Origin: Betaproteobacteria bacterium
GTDB taxonomy: Bacteria > Pseudomonadota > Gammaproteobacteria > Burkholderiales > Ga0077523
Assembly (NCBI GenBank): GCA_016713305.1
Contig: JADJPK010000033.1
Location: 1 to 56,802 of the forward strand
Length of the DNA stretch: 56,802 bases
Direction of reading: 5' to 3'
The position numbers and the translations under genes are program-made. Positions within the stretch are counted from its first letter, which is position 1. Each line of letters begins with the position of its first letter. This document shows, one piece after another, positions 1-9,922 of the stretch. The notes beneath the pieces were generated by a model. The model did not search any database. It was not told the origin of the DNA and worked only from the letters and a program-made list of their open reading frames with translations.

Positions 1-130
1 CGACGCTGCCCGCCGGTGTCAGGTTCTCCACGGTGATGGTCACCATGACTTGCGCGGCGCTGCGCCACCTGCAAGTCCGGAGCACGCCGACGAAGGTTGC
101 GAGAGGTCTGGCCACCCTTGTACTGATCAT
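1..130 (-). CDS. Spondin-domain secreted protein, N-terminal fragment
   Basis: This minus-strand gene runs off the left edge. The ATG at 130 is chosen because AAGGAG lies 8 nt upstream of it. The product begins with a short basic stretch and a hydrophobic core (LATFVGVL), followed by VMVTITVENLTPAGSV. That segment resembles the first beta strand of the Spondin_N domain found in bacterial exported proteins. The signal-peptide core is split between two frames, so a one-base slip is likely. A preceding minus-strand reading frame ends in the same ATGA, so the gene may be second in a small operon divergent from the two-component system at 310-2508. The family call rests on about 15 residues and is tentative. 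Confidence 0.45.
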   Translation of the reverse strand, partial: MISTRVARPLATFVGVLRTCRWRSAAQVMVTITVENLTPAGSV

Positions 131-309
131 TCGGGTATCTCCTTTTCGACAGTCATGACGAGCGTGGCACGAGGACCTGGGACAATCGGGATCCAGCCCA
201 TGGTGCGCAGGACACGGTCACGGAGTCCCACCGGAAGTTCACGGCTGCGTGAGGTCTTCGAACCTGAAGTGGTCAAACTGAATGCGTGGAGCCCGCAGGC
301 ACACGAGGC

Positions 310-1017
310 GTGACGACCCAGAACCTGCTGCTCGTCGAGGACGACGACGCCATTGCGGAGGTGGTGGCACCGCACCCTTCAACCAGGCCGGTTTTTCCGT
401 CCATCGGGAAAGCGATGGCAGAAATGCCATGGAAGCCAAGGGTCGCCAAGTTGCCCGACCCCGTCGTGCTGGATCTCATGCTGGGTGCGGATGGGCTGGA
501 CGCGTCGCCACATCCGGGAGCGAGCCGACTACGTGCCCTGATCATCGTGAGCGCACGGGACCAGCGAGACTCACCGTGTGCTGGACTCGAACTGGGCGCC
601 GACGACTACTTGCCCAAGCCATTCTCGGTGCTGGAACGGTGGCCCGGGTTCGGGCGCTGTTGCGCCGGGCAGCGAAACTGCGCCGTGCCGACGCGGCGCC
701 GGCGGAACTTCGCTTCGGCGGGTGCGTGCTCGATCCGGTCCGGCGAGAATTGAGGCGCGGGGAACAGGTGGTGACACTCACGTTGCGGGAGTTCGATCTG
801 CTCCACTTCCTGGCACGTCATCCGCGGCAGATCTTCAGCCGGACCGATCTGCTCAATCGCGTGTGGGGTACCGGATCTGACGGGTATGAACACACGGTCA
901 ACTCTCCACATCAATCGCCTGCGCAGCAAGATAGAGGAGGACCCGCAGGCGCCCAGGCTCATCGAGACTGTCTGGGGCATGGGCCATCGTTTCGGCGACA
1001 GGGTGACGTCGAAGTGA
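310..1017 (+). CDS. OmpR/PhoB-family response regulator (frame-disrupted)
   Basis: This is a DNA-binding response regulator with a receiver domain (LLLVEDDDAIAEV acidic pocket, VVLDLMLG phospho-acceptor Asp, SARD, GADDYLPKPF with the conserved Lys) and a winged-helix output domain (LTLREFDLLHFLARHP, RTDLLNRVWG). The C-terminus IEEDPQAPRLIETVWGMG follows in a third frame. The frame changes near 365-430, near 640 and near 895, yet the pieces join into one full-length protein of about 235 residues, which points to indels. GTG at 310 gives the usual short N-terminus; an in-frame GTG at 286 is an alternative. The stop overlaps the kinase GTG (GTGA), so the two are translationally coupled. The target genes are unknown; the divergent spondin gene is a candidate. 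Confidence 0.85.
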
Positions 1018-2508
1018 CGCTGTCACTCTCCCATCGGATCGTCGTGGCATTTGCGGGGCTGCTGCTCGGTTTCAGCTTGTTCGTGGCGTTCCTGGAGCAC
1101 CACGTGACGGTCGAGCACGAGCGCGAGACGCTCCAGCGCCTGTCGCACGGACTTGCACGGCACATCGTCGAGCACTGGCCGGAGGTCACGAAGCCCGTGG
1201 ATGGAGCCCTCGATCGGGCCGCGCTCGATTCCCTCCTGCACATGCTGATGACCGTCAACCCGGCCATCGACGTCTACGTGCTGGACCAGGACGGGCGCGT
1301 CCGCGCCTACCTTGGCGATCCCGGTGACGTGCGGGAGGCCCAGGTGAACATGCAGGCAGTGCGGCGTTTCCTGTCCGACGAAAGCCTGCCGATACCCGGT
1401 TCGGACCCCAAGGCGCCCGGCAGACCCAAGATATTCAGCGCAGCCATGTTCCCCTCGGTGTCCGGTAGTCCGCCCGGGTATCTTTATGTGGTTCTCAACG
1501 GGCAGGCCCGCATGCACGCGGAGGGCAACGTGGGCTCGCGGCGTTTGTGGGCATCCATCGCAGTGGGCATTGGCGCCGGACTCGCGCTCACCCTGATCGT
1601 GGGTCTCATGGCTGTTCGATCCCTCACGCGGCCGCTGCGTCAGCTCGCTCTGAGAATGCAGTCTTTTTCGTGTCGACCGATCGAATCCTGACGACGGTGC
1701 CGTGTCTGCCGCCGTATCCGGAGACGAAGTCGCGGCGATCGGGCGATCATTCGAGACGATGGCGCTAAGAATCGAGACGCAGGCGAAGGACCAGGCAGCC
1801 CAGCAGGCGGCACACCGGGAGGTGATCGCCAATGTAGCGCACGACTTGCGTACGCCACTCACCGCGCTTCACGGTTATCTCGAGGCGCTGCAACAGCGCG
1901 GTGTCGCCATCGAGCCGGAGGAGAGGCGCCGCTACGTCGCTGCAGCCATTGCGCAGAGTGACAAGGTGCGGCGCATGTCTCAACAACTGTTCGAGCTTGC
2001 GCGCCTCCAATCCACGGACGAGATCATGCAGCGGGACCGATTCCGTCTCGATGAACTCGTCCACGACACGGTACAGAAATTCGAGCTTTCCGCGCGACCG
2101 TCTCCCGTCGCCCTGCTCGGCTCGCCGCCGGGTCCCATCGACATGGAAGGCGATCTGCAACTCATAGACCGCGCACTGACGAATCTGATCGACAACGCCA
2201 TACGTCATGGAGCCGGGCAGAGACCTGTAAGAGTGAGCCTCACGCACAGAGGGCAGGGCGTGACGGTACTGGTGGAAGACGACGGGCCCGGGATTGCCGG
2301 GAGAGATTTCCAGTCGCCTCGATGCCGGCCGGCCCCTGCGCGAATCGCCGCCTTCACGGCCAGGCGGCGGGTTCGGCGGTCTGGGCCTGGCCATCACGCA
2401 GAGAATCGCCTGGCTGCATGGGGGCAGTCTGCGCACATCGCCGGCGCCGCGTGGGGGACGCGTCTGTGTCTCGCGCTTCCGCTGGTCGCCAAGGCTGCCC
2501 GGGCATAG
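1014..2508 (+). CDS. Sensor histidine kinase with HAMP domain (frame-disrupted)
   Basis: This is the membrane sensor kinase partner of the preceding regulator. In order it has a first TM helix (about residues 5-25), a periplasmic domain of roughly 150 residues, a second TM helix (SIAVGIGAGLALTLIVGL), a HAMP segment, the H-box NVAHDLRTPLTALHGYL with the phospho-acceptor His, and the ATPase domain with N-box NLIDNAIRHG, G1 VEDDGPGI and G2 GGFGGLGLAI. The frame changes near 1665 (after HAMP), near 2300 (after G1) and near 2450. All catalytic boxes survive once the frames are joined, and the length of about 498 residues is normal. It starts at the GTG overlapping the regulator stop. The signal sensed is not evident. 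Confidence 0.85.
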
Positions 2509-2751
2509 CAGGGCGGCTCCCGGCCCTCGGAACTTCGGACCTGCAAGATATCTTTCGTGCACGACGGCAGGGTGAAGTGGAATTCGGGTTCTTCGCTTGC
2601 AGGTCGCCACGGTTTGTCACCGATCGCTGCCGACTATTGACGTTTGCTGTTGCTGCGGCGGTCTTCGATCGGCATCATTCCCGCGATGTCGTGTTCCGTC
2701 GGCATGACCTGGTGGAGGCGACTTCCCGCTTACCTGGATCGGGAGACAGCC

Positions 2752-3840
2752 ATGCCCATGTACTGGCCCCTGAAGTACTGGAAGACGGCGGACCGCGAGA
2801 GGCCATCGACCATATCAATGCACTGCGGAAACTCATCGCGCGAACTGTCCCCGGGCGGACCGCCACCGACACCCTGCTGCTTGCAACGTGGAACGTGCGC
2901 GACTTCGACTCCGACAAGTTCGGTCAGGGGCCAAGACTCGCGGAATCGCTCCACTACATCGCCGAGGTCGTATCGGCTTTCGACCTCGTCGCAATGCAGG
3001 AGGTCAACGAGGATATGCGGCCATTCGAGAAGGTGATGAACCTGCTCGGGCCTGCGTGGCGGTACGTGGCGACGGATGTCACCGAAGGGCCGTCCGGAAA
3101 CGGCGTGAGCGCATGGTGTTCCTGTTCGACGAGACCAAGGTGCAGTTCAAGCACATTGCCGGCGAGATCGTGTTGCCGAAATCGTCGCTGGTCGGAGGCG
3201 AGCACCAGTTTGCGAGAGCCCGTTCCTTGTGCGGTTTCAGTCCGGATGGTTCAAGTTCAATCTCTGCACGGTTCATGTACTACGGTGACGACCCGGGGAC
3301 GGCTATGCGCGGCGGGTCGCGGAAATCGACGCGGTCGCCAAGTTCCTGAAGAAGGGCTGACAAGGATGGTCAGAACTACATCCTCCTTGGCGACATGAAC
3401 GTCGTGAGCCCCGAGGACGATACGATGAAGGCGCTTCGCAAGCACAAGTTCATCCTGCCAGCTGACCTCACCTTGGACAGCAACGCACTGCGGTGGGCGA
3501 GCAACATCGGCGGTGACAAGAACTACGACCAGATCGCGTTCCTGGTTTCGTGGGACGAACTGAACTGGGCCCGAGCGCGAACAACGCGGGAGTGCTGAAC
3601 TACTACAAGGCCGTGTTCACGGAGGACGAGGCCGAGGCTTGCCTTTCCACTCAGGAAGCCAATGGAAAGTGGCCGGATACAGTGGCCAAACGCAAGACCT
3701 ATTACTCGAAGGAATGGAGGACATGGCAGATGTCCGACCATCTGCCGTTGTTCATCGAACTGCGGATCGACTTCACGGAAAAGTATCTGAAGCGGATCCG
3801 CATGGGCGAACAGCCCGTGAATTCACCCGACGCCCGATGC
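2752..3840 (+). CDS. Endonuclease/exonuclease/phosphatase-fold protein (frame-disrupted)
   Basis: The DNase I-like fold is recognised from ATWNVRDFDS (start of the domain with the catalytic Asn), LVAMQEVNED (metal-binding Glu), YILLGDMNVVS (the GDxN motif) and a C-terminal MSDHLPLFIEL (the SDH motif). These are the canonical landmarks of the family, whose members cleave phosphodiesters in DNA, RNA or phosphoinositides; the substrate is not predictable. The reading frame changes near 2800, 3110, 3240, 3350 and 3565. ATG at 2752 is chosen because MPMYWPLKYW reads into the conserved helix. The end is uncertain: the last credible residues are near 3830, before the antisense SDR. No signal peptide was seen. 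Confidence 0.65.
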
Positions 3841-3876
3841 CGTGGACGATTGAGGTCCTTCTGCGCCAAGGCGGCA

Positions 3877-4638
3877 TCAAGCCATGTCCAGTTCTGGCGG
3901 CTCGAACCAGTTCATGAGCGACAGACCGCCGTCAACGACAATGGAGGAACCGGTGACATAGCCGGACACGCGGTCTGACAGCAAAGCGAGCGCCATGGGG
4001 GTGCGAGGTCCGCGGCGCCGCCCAGACGTCCGGAGCGGTATGTGTCGAGCCATATCCGGGTCTGCGACGAAGCCGCCCGCCGCGATGGCACCCGGCACGA
4101 GGGCATTCACGCGAATACTGAAGCGGCCCAGTGTCTTGGCGAGTTCCTTCACCAGCATCGAAAGTGCGGCCTTTGAGGTGCTAGTGAGGCAGGTTGCGGG
4201 GTGTTCCTGCATGAAGCGATGTCAGGAACAGAAAGGACCCCGGTCTCTTCTGTGCGATGAGCGACCGTGCCAGGCCTCGCGACAATTCGAACCCGCATCG
4301 ACGTTCACCTCACGCATTTCTGTCCACGTATCGTCGCTCACGGAAAACGCATGGTCGGCCTCTCGCCTGGGCGGCGAGGCGCTGAACGAAATGCGTGATC
4401 GTGCCCAGCGTGGCGGGAGCATCGGCGAGCAATCGGGAACGCTCGTCGCGACGGGCCAGATCGCCGATCCAGGCCAAGGCGAGTTCCGGGCGGGGGTGCC
4501 TGGGCCATGGCCGCCGCGACGCGCTCGGCACTGATGTCGGCGAACATGGTGCGCACGCCTTCGCGCACGAGCGCTTGAGCAATCGCCCGACCGATTCCGT
4601 TTCCTGCCCCGGTCACGGTGGCAACATCGTGCTCGCAA
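3877..4638 (-). CDS. Short-chain dehydrogenase/reductase (frame-disrupted)
   Basis: This is an NAD(P)-dependent SDR. The N-terminal nucleotide-binding motif VTGAGNGIGRAIAQAL (TGxxxGxG) is in one frame. The central part (DTWTEMREVNVDAG) and the C-terminal half (TSKAALSMLVKELAKTLG, then VTGSSIVVDGGLSLM) are in others. The catalytic Tyr of YxxxK is not cleanly visible: the segment reads LTSTSKAAL where Y-x-x-x-K is expected, either damage or a frame error. At least three frame changes fall between 4220 and 4600. The start near 4638 is approximate. It converges on the upstream phosphatase-fold gene. The substrate is unknown. Confidence 0.6.
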
Positions 4639-4963
4639 TCGAATGGACTGCCGAGAATGCTCTGGGGTGGTTCGCGACGGTGAAGGGGTCCGTGTGACTG
4701 GAGCGAATCCGCACGAAACAATACTGGGCGGTGTACTGCGACTGGCGCGAAGGTTATTCCAGGATCGGCGGGATGAACAATCCGGGCATGGATCTTCCGG
4801 ACACGGAAGGCGGATTCCGGTGTGTCGAGAGCATTGTCGGGGAGCCTGACAGCCGCCTGCAAAGGAAGGATGAAATATTCAATTTATCAAGATAATAGAG
4901 TGGTGGAATGGGCATTGCAACGCGGCATTTCGTGAGAGGTCCTCACCCATTTGCCGGGAGTTC

Positions 4964-5649
4964 CAATGAAGAAGTTGATCGCCGCGCTGGCCCTGCCGCC
5001 ACCGCATCCGCCGCCCATGCCGTCGTTCCTGTCATTGTCTCGTCGTCCTCCATCTCGGGAACAATGACGAACGATGCAAGCCTCATCCACGATGGCGTGA
5101 TTCCCGATGAGTACACCTCCTGGCTCGACGCGATGAATGTCCATTGGGAGGGCCAGGATGCGATCACCCTGGGAGACAGTGCGGCAGCAGCAATCACGCT
5201 CTCGTTCGACCAGGTCTACACGTTGAGCGATGTGCGGATGAGCGTGGACAACAACGACTTCTACCGCGTGCAGATCTCTCTGGGATGGAACGAACTGGAA
5301 CACGCTGTTCACCGTCCTGTCCTTCGATGGGGAAGTGATCAGTGGCATGGACACGATGTCCAGCGTTGCAGGGGACGGCGAGTACGTCGCTTCCATCGAC
5401 TTTCCCGCAGTCCAAGCCAAGTTTGCCCGCGTCTATGCGGTGACGGGCGATGGCGCGTATGCCGTGGCGGAGATGCAGTTCAGTGGCACGCCGGTGCCGG
5501 TGCCGGAGCCCAGCCAGTACGCGCTCCTGGGTGTCGGTCTGGTGGGTGTCGGACTGAGGTTGCGCAAAAGGTTGCACACGCTGAAGGTTGCCTCATGGGC
5601 AGACACTGGGGCTGCATCCGCGGCCCTGTGCTTTTGTTCAGCATGGTGA
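4964..5649 (+). CDS. PEP-CTERM sorting-domain protein (frame-disrupted)
   Basis: This is an exported protein. It opens with MKKLIAALAL, typical of a signal peptide, and carries near its C-terminus the sorting signal VPVPEPSQYALLGVGLVGVG followed by basic LRLRKR, which is the PEP-CTERM motif recognised by exosortase. The middle is about 170 residues with no recognised domain (it includes NDASLIHDGVIPDEYTSWLD, a segment common in discoidin-like PEP-CTERM proteins). The frame changes near 5000 and near 5320. The stop shown is about 25 residues beyond the basic tail; with one more slip the gene would end near 5582. A strong hairpin terminator follows at 5681. No exosortase gene is in the window. 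Confidence 0.75.
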
Positions 5650-5680
5650 TGTTCATACCGTTCAGTAATTCGACTGACGC

Positions 5681-5715
5681 AACGAAAACGGCTCCTGGAA
5701 GGAGCCGTTTTTCGT
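5681..5715. terminator. Rho-independent terminator, bidirectional
   Basis: AACGAAAACGGCTCC, loop TGGAA, then GGAGCCGTTTTTCGTT form a near-perfect hairpin with A and T tracts on both sides. It lies between the PEP-CTERM gene (plus) and the XRE regulator (minus) and can serve both. Confidence 0.85.
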
Positions 5716-5716
5716 T

Positions 5717-6107
5717 TCATCCGCCGCGTCGAGAGGGGCGGCGGAGTGGCCGGGAGATCAGGCACGCGCGGCCATCGGGGCGCCGGGCCGAGATGGCGCT
5801 GGCGCGCGGAATGCGCGTTCCGTTGCCGTTCGCTTGCGTCTTGAGGCGGCGATAAAGTTCCGGCTTGGAGGCCTTCAGATAGGAGATGACCTCGTAGTCG
5901 GCGCGGCTCAGGCGCGAGATGTCAATTCGGTCGACATGTACCAGGCGAAGCAATTGAAGAACAGGCTTGGGCATGCTGCGACCGCTTTCGTAACGGGAGC
6001 CGCCACTTTGCGTCACACCGATCATCCCCCAGAACTGCTGCTGATTGAGCCCGAGGAGCCGGCGACGGATCTCGCGCGGATTGGGACAGTTTGTCTTGCG
6101 TCTTCAT
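5717..6107 (-). CDS. XRE-family helix-turn-helix regulator
   Basis: This is a small DNA-binding protein. The HTH region reads NPREIRRRLLGLNQQQFWG then IGVTQSGGSRYESGRSMPKP, followed by QLLRLVHVDRIDISRL and a C-terminal YLKASKPELYRRLK. This arrangement is a common betaproteobacterial XRE family of about 100 residues. The ATG at 6107 has GAGGAAC just upstream, but a one-base slip near 6085 is needed to enter the HTH frame. The last 30 residues look non-conserved and may be out of frame. It is a single gene sharing a terminator with the PEP-CTERM gene. Its operator is unknown. Confidence 0.7.
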
Positions 6108-6448
6108 ACGTTCCTCGTTACGAAAGAATCACATCCGTCGGCAGGGTGCTTTCCATGAGATCGCATCGACAGCAACCAGAGACACCGCACTTCGCGATTC
6201 CGGTGACGCTGCATACGGCCCTTGACATATCCCTTTGTCATGGCACAAGAGTTCTTCCACAGGGCCATGCTCCATATCGGGACACGTTGCCATCGGAACG
6301 ACCGCCTCCTGCCACTTCGACGAGTCCAACTTGCAACGGGCATTCCAGTCGGAACGCAGTCAACTATGCCAAGTTGACGATGGACTATTCGGGCGCGTTC
6401 TACGCCGTGCACGGCATGCCGCGGGCCCGCCGCAGAAGGGGGGTTGGT
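6108..6448. other. Intergenic region upstream of the tRNA cluster
   Basis: I see no coding region with family resemblance on either strand here. The region ends in the tRNA promoter at 6449-6478. Confidence 0.4.
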
Positions 6449-6478
6449 TTGACCCGTTGTCTGGCGTGGCGCTATAGT
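6449..6478 (+). promoter_or_regulatory. Sigma-70 promoter of the tRNA cluster
   Basis: TTGACC (6449-6454) and TATAGT (6473-6478) are separated by 18 bp, and the predicted start is a few bases before the tRNA-Pro 5' end at 6490. This is a near-consensus promoter in the position expected for stable-RNA transcription. Confidence 0.75.
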
Positions 6479-6489
6479 CCGCGTCCCGT

Positions 6490-6566
<77 letters not shown>

Positions 6567-6609
6567 ACCGGTTCCGGGTGCCCTCGACCGAGGGCATTTC
6601 CGGGCACCG

Positions 6610-6682
6610 GCGCCCGTAGCTCAATCGGATAGAGCACCGGCCCTTCTAAGCCGGGGTTGGGGGTTCGATCCCTCCGGGCGTG
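6610..6682 (+). tRNA. tRNA-Arg (TCT), with two apparent base indels
   Basis: Acceptor GCGCCCG, D arm GCTC...GAGC and anticodon stem CCGGC/GCCGG are clear, with anticodon TCT. The anticodon loop has eight bases (CCTTCTAA) instead of seven, and one C is missing where the T stem meets the acceptor (CCTCCGGGCG). Both are homopolymer changes in C runs, and a working tRNA would need both reversed. CTA follows the discriminator instead of CCA. This is the best local evidence that the frame breaks in the window are technical. Confidence 0.8.
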
Positions 6683-6763
6683 CTATCACCTGGACGTTTA
6701 CGCGGATCAGGGATTTTGTTCATACTCCCGGCCCTCGGCGCGTTGCCTAAGCGTTCGACCGAT

Positions 6764-6839
6764 GGTGGCGGTAGCTCAGTTGGTAGAGTCCCGGATTGTG
6801 ATTCCGGTCGTCGGGGTTCGAGTCCCATCCGCCACCCCA
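6764..6839 (+). tRNA. tRNA-His (GTG)
   Basis: Acceptor GTGGCGG pairs with CCGCCAC, anticodon stem CCGGA/TCCGG encloses TTGTGAT (anticodon GTG), the T loop is TTCGAGT, and CCA is encoded. A G at 6764 can serve as the encoded G-1 opposite C73, the usual bacterial tRNA-His identity element. Confidence 0.93.
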
Positions 6840-6891
6840 ACCCTTCCCTGGCCGTTGGCCCTGCGCAGCCTCTCCGCGCAGGGACCATCCG

Positions 6892-8802
6892 ATGAGTCCG
6901 CCTCAGCAATCTGTCGCACCGACGCGGGCGCCAAACTCGCGGGGTGCTCGACGGAGCCTCCGCCGGCATTCATCCCGGGCAGCGCGTCGGCGTCGTCGGC
7001 CCCAACGGGTGCGGGAAGTCCAGCCTGTTCTCGCTGATGCGGAGGGGCAACCTGAGCCCAGACGGGGGGAGACGTGCGGATCTTCCTTCGATCGTGGGTC
7101 ATGGCGCACGTTGCTCAGGAAGTCACCGGTCTGAACCGCTGGGCGCTGGCCTTCGTGATCGACGGAGATGCCGAACTGCGTCAAATTGAAGCTGAAATGG
7201 TCGCCGCCGGTACGGACGGGCACCGCCTCGGCGAACTGCACGGGCACTTCGAGGATATCGGTGGTCACGGGGCTGTGGCGCGCGTCGGTGCTGCTCGACG
7301 GACTGGGTTTTTCGAGGCCGACGATTCCCGTCGAAGCGTCCGGGAATTCTCCGGCGGATGGCGGGTCAGGGTGCAGCTGGCCAAGGCGCTCATGTCCCGG
7401 TCGGATCTTCTGCTGCTTGATGAACCGACCAACCACCTCGATCTGGACGCGGTGTTCTGGCTCGAGAGCTGGCTGCGGAGCTACCCCGGGACGCTGCTGG
7501 TGATCTCCCATGACCGGGAGTTTCTCGACAGCGTCGTGCACGGCAATCTGCCACTTCGATCAAGGCCAGCGCCGGCTCTATCCGGGCGGCTATTCGGCCT
7601 TCGAGCGCACCCGCGCCGAAGTGCTCTCCCATCAGCAGGCGATGTACGAGCGCCAGCAGCGCGAGATCGCCCACCTGAGATCTTTCGTGGATCGCTTTCG
7701 TGCCAAGGCCACCAAGGCGAAACAGGCGCAGAGTCGTCTGAAGGCGCTCGACCGCATGGAGATCCTGGCGCAGGTCCAGGTGGCCACACCGTTCTCGTTC
7801 GAGTTCGCGGATCCGGGCGGTGCGGCCGATCCGCTGTTGCGGCTCGAACACGCCGTCGCGGGCTACGGCGATCACGGGGTGCTCTTCGACGTCGATCTGG
7901 TGATCCGTCCGGGAACGGCTGGGGCTGCTCGGCAGGAACGGGGCAGGCAAGTCGACGCTCGTGAAGCTCATCGCCGGAAGTCTTGACCCCATGGCAGGGT
8001 TGCGCGAACCGGGGCGCGATTTGCGCATCGGCTACTTTGCGCAGCACCAGCTCGATCAGTTGCGGGTGGACGACACGCCCCTGGGACATCTGCAGCGGAT
8101 GGCGCCGCAGGTTCGCGAACAGGATCATCGCGACTTTCTCGGAACCTTCAATTTTCGGGGGGACGCCGCCGTGGCGATGGTGGGCCCCATGTCCGGAGGC
8201 GAGAAGGCCAGGCTCGCGCTGGCGCTGATCGCGTACCGGAAGCCGCACCTCTTGCTGCTCGACGAACCGACCAACCACCTCGACCTGGACATGCGCAATG
8301 CTCTGACCATCGCGCTGCAGTCCTTCGGTGGCGCGATGATTCTCGTATCGCATGACCGTTCGCTGCTTCGTTCTGCCGTGGACGAGTTGTGGCTCGTCGC
8401 GGGCGGCGCTGTGCGCCCCTTCGATGGTGACCTGGACGACTACCGGACATGGCTCGAATCGTCCCAGGCCGTGACAGGGAGCCGGCGCAGGGAGGCGGGA
8501 CGGCCAATCGCAGGGACCAGCGGCGCCTGGAGGCGGAAGCCAGGCAGCGCCTGTCGGCGGTGCGAAAGCCTGTGGAGCAGCGGGTCCGGGTCGTGGAAGC
8601 CGAACTGCAGAAGGCCGAAGCGCGGCTGCGCCTGCCTTGAAACCCGCCTCGCAGCCCCGATATCTACAGCGTTGCGCAGAAGGCGGAATTGCAGCAATGC
8701 CTGCTGGAACAGGCAGCCTTGAAGCGTGATGCGGGACTGCTCGAGACGGAGTGGCTGGAACTGCAGGAGAAGCTGGAAGGCTTCGCGGCTCAGGCAGGAT
8801 GA
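6892..8802 (+). CDS. ABC-F family ATPase, YheS-like (frame-disrupted)
   Basis: This is a cytoplasmic duplicated ABC ATPase without membrane segments. Domain 1 has Walker A GPNGCGKSS, signature FSGGWRVRVQLAKAL, Walker B LLLLDEPTNHLDLD and the switch His in VISHDREFL. A linker helix (SHQQAMYERQQREIAHLRSF) follows. Domain 2 has signature MSGGEKARLALAL, a second LLLLDEPTNHLDLDM and LVSHDRSLL. A C-terminal coiled coil ends the protein. The length of about 636 residues matches E. coli YheS. ABC-F proteins act on the ribosomal E site. The frame changes near the start and near 7070, 7550, 7915, 8480 and 8640. The start is inferred from LSNLSHRRGRQTRGVLDGA. Confidence 0.85.
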
Positions 8803-8875
8803 ACGTCAGGGAACTTGTGCAGCAGGTGCCGCCCAACGCGCGGCTAAATTGACCTCGATGGAGGGTGGTGACTCA

Positions 8876-9764
8876 GTGAAACGGGTGTTCCTGTTCCTCG
8901 CCACGAACTTCGCCGTGGTGCTGTTGTTGTCGATGACGGCCCGGATCCTCGGTGTCGACCGCTGGCTGACGTCGAACGGTCTCAACCTGGGTGGATTGCT
9001 GGCTTTCGCAGCTCTTTCGGCTTCGGGGGTGCATTCATCTCGCTCGCCATGTCGAAGTGGATGGCCAAGCGGTCCACGGGCGCCATGGTCATCGAGAACC
9101 CGCGCGATCCCACCGAGCGATGGCTCGTGGAAACCGTTCGCCGTCAAGCCAGAAGGCAGGAATTGGCATGCCCGAGGTGGCGATCTATGAGCGCCCGACG
9201 TCAACGCGTTTGCAACCGGCATGAGCCGTAACAACGCGCTGGTGGCCGTGAGCACCGGGCTCTTGCGATCGATGTCGCCAGGAAGAAGCCGAAGCCGTGC
9301 TCGCGCACGAAGTGAGTCACGTGGCGAACGGAGACATGGTGACGCTCACGTTGATCCAGGGCGTCGTCAATACCTTCGTGATCTTCCTGTCGCGTGTGGT
9401 CGGTTACGTGGTGGACCGCGTCATTCTCAAGAACGAGCGCGGTCACGGAATCGGTTTCTTTCTGACCACGATGGTGGCGGAAATCGTGCTGGGGTTGCTC
9501 GCGAGCGTCATTGTCATGTGGTTCAGCCGCCAGCGCGAGTACCGTGCAGATGCCGGCGGCGCCTCGCTCGCCGGGCGCAACAAGATGATCGCGGCGCTGG
9601 AACGGCTCAAGCGCCTGCATGAGCCGACCTCGCTGCCGGACGGGATGCGTGCCTTCGGCATCTCCGGGGTGGCGGCGAAGGGGGCTCAAGGCAGCTTCTG
9701 CTGTCAGCATCCGCCGCTCGAACGCAGGATCGAGGCGTTGCGCGCGGCCAGGCAGGGTCGGTGA
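8876..9764 (+). CDS. htpX: Membrane zinc metalloprotease HtpX (frame-disrupted)
   Basis: This is an inner-membrane M48 protease that degrades misfolded membrane proteins. It has an N-terminal TM helix (VFLFLATNFAVVLLLSM), a second hydrophobic helix near GLLAFAALSAFGFGGAFISL, then AVLAHEVSHVANGDMV carrying HExxH (zinc His pair and catalytic Glu), two further TM helices (around VNTFVIFLSRVVGYV and IGFFLTTMVAEIVLGLL), and the QREYRAD third zinc ligand region. The C-terminus HPPLERRIEAL is typical. The length of about 296 residues equals the family norm. The frame changes near 9015, 9165 and 9285. GTG at 8876 follows GGAGGGTGG and gives the conserved (M)KRVFLFL start. Confidence 0.9.
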
Positions 9765-9788
9765 TTCCCGAGCGGTAGCGTCACTGGA

Positions 9789-9814
9789 ACGGGGGCTTCG
9801 GCCCCCCCGTTTTC
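9789..9814 (+). terminator. Rho-independent terminator after htpX
   Basis: CGGGGGC, loop TTCG, then a GC-rich complementary arm and TTTT. The stem contains a C run that may be miscounted. It lies 25 bp after the htpX stop. Confidence 0.75.
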
Positions 9815-9922
9815 GCTTGCGGGAACCGCGCTGACGGGAAGGCGTCGCCTTGCGGGGCCCGCGTGCTCGAGCGCAGCTTTTCGGGCATTCTCCTTCAGCC
9901 TGCCAACCCGCCGGGGAAACGA

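Noticed and set aside
310..2508. True pseudogenes for the two-component system
   Set aside because: All catalytic boxes survive in order, and the same slip pattern affects a tRNA and housekeeping genes, so technical indels fit better.
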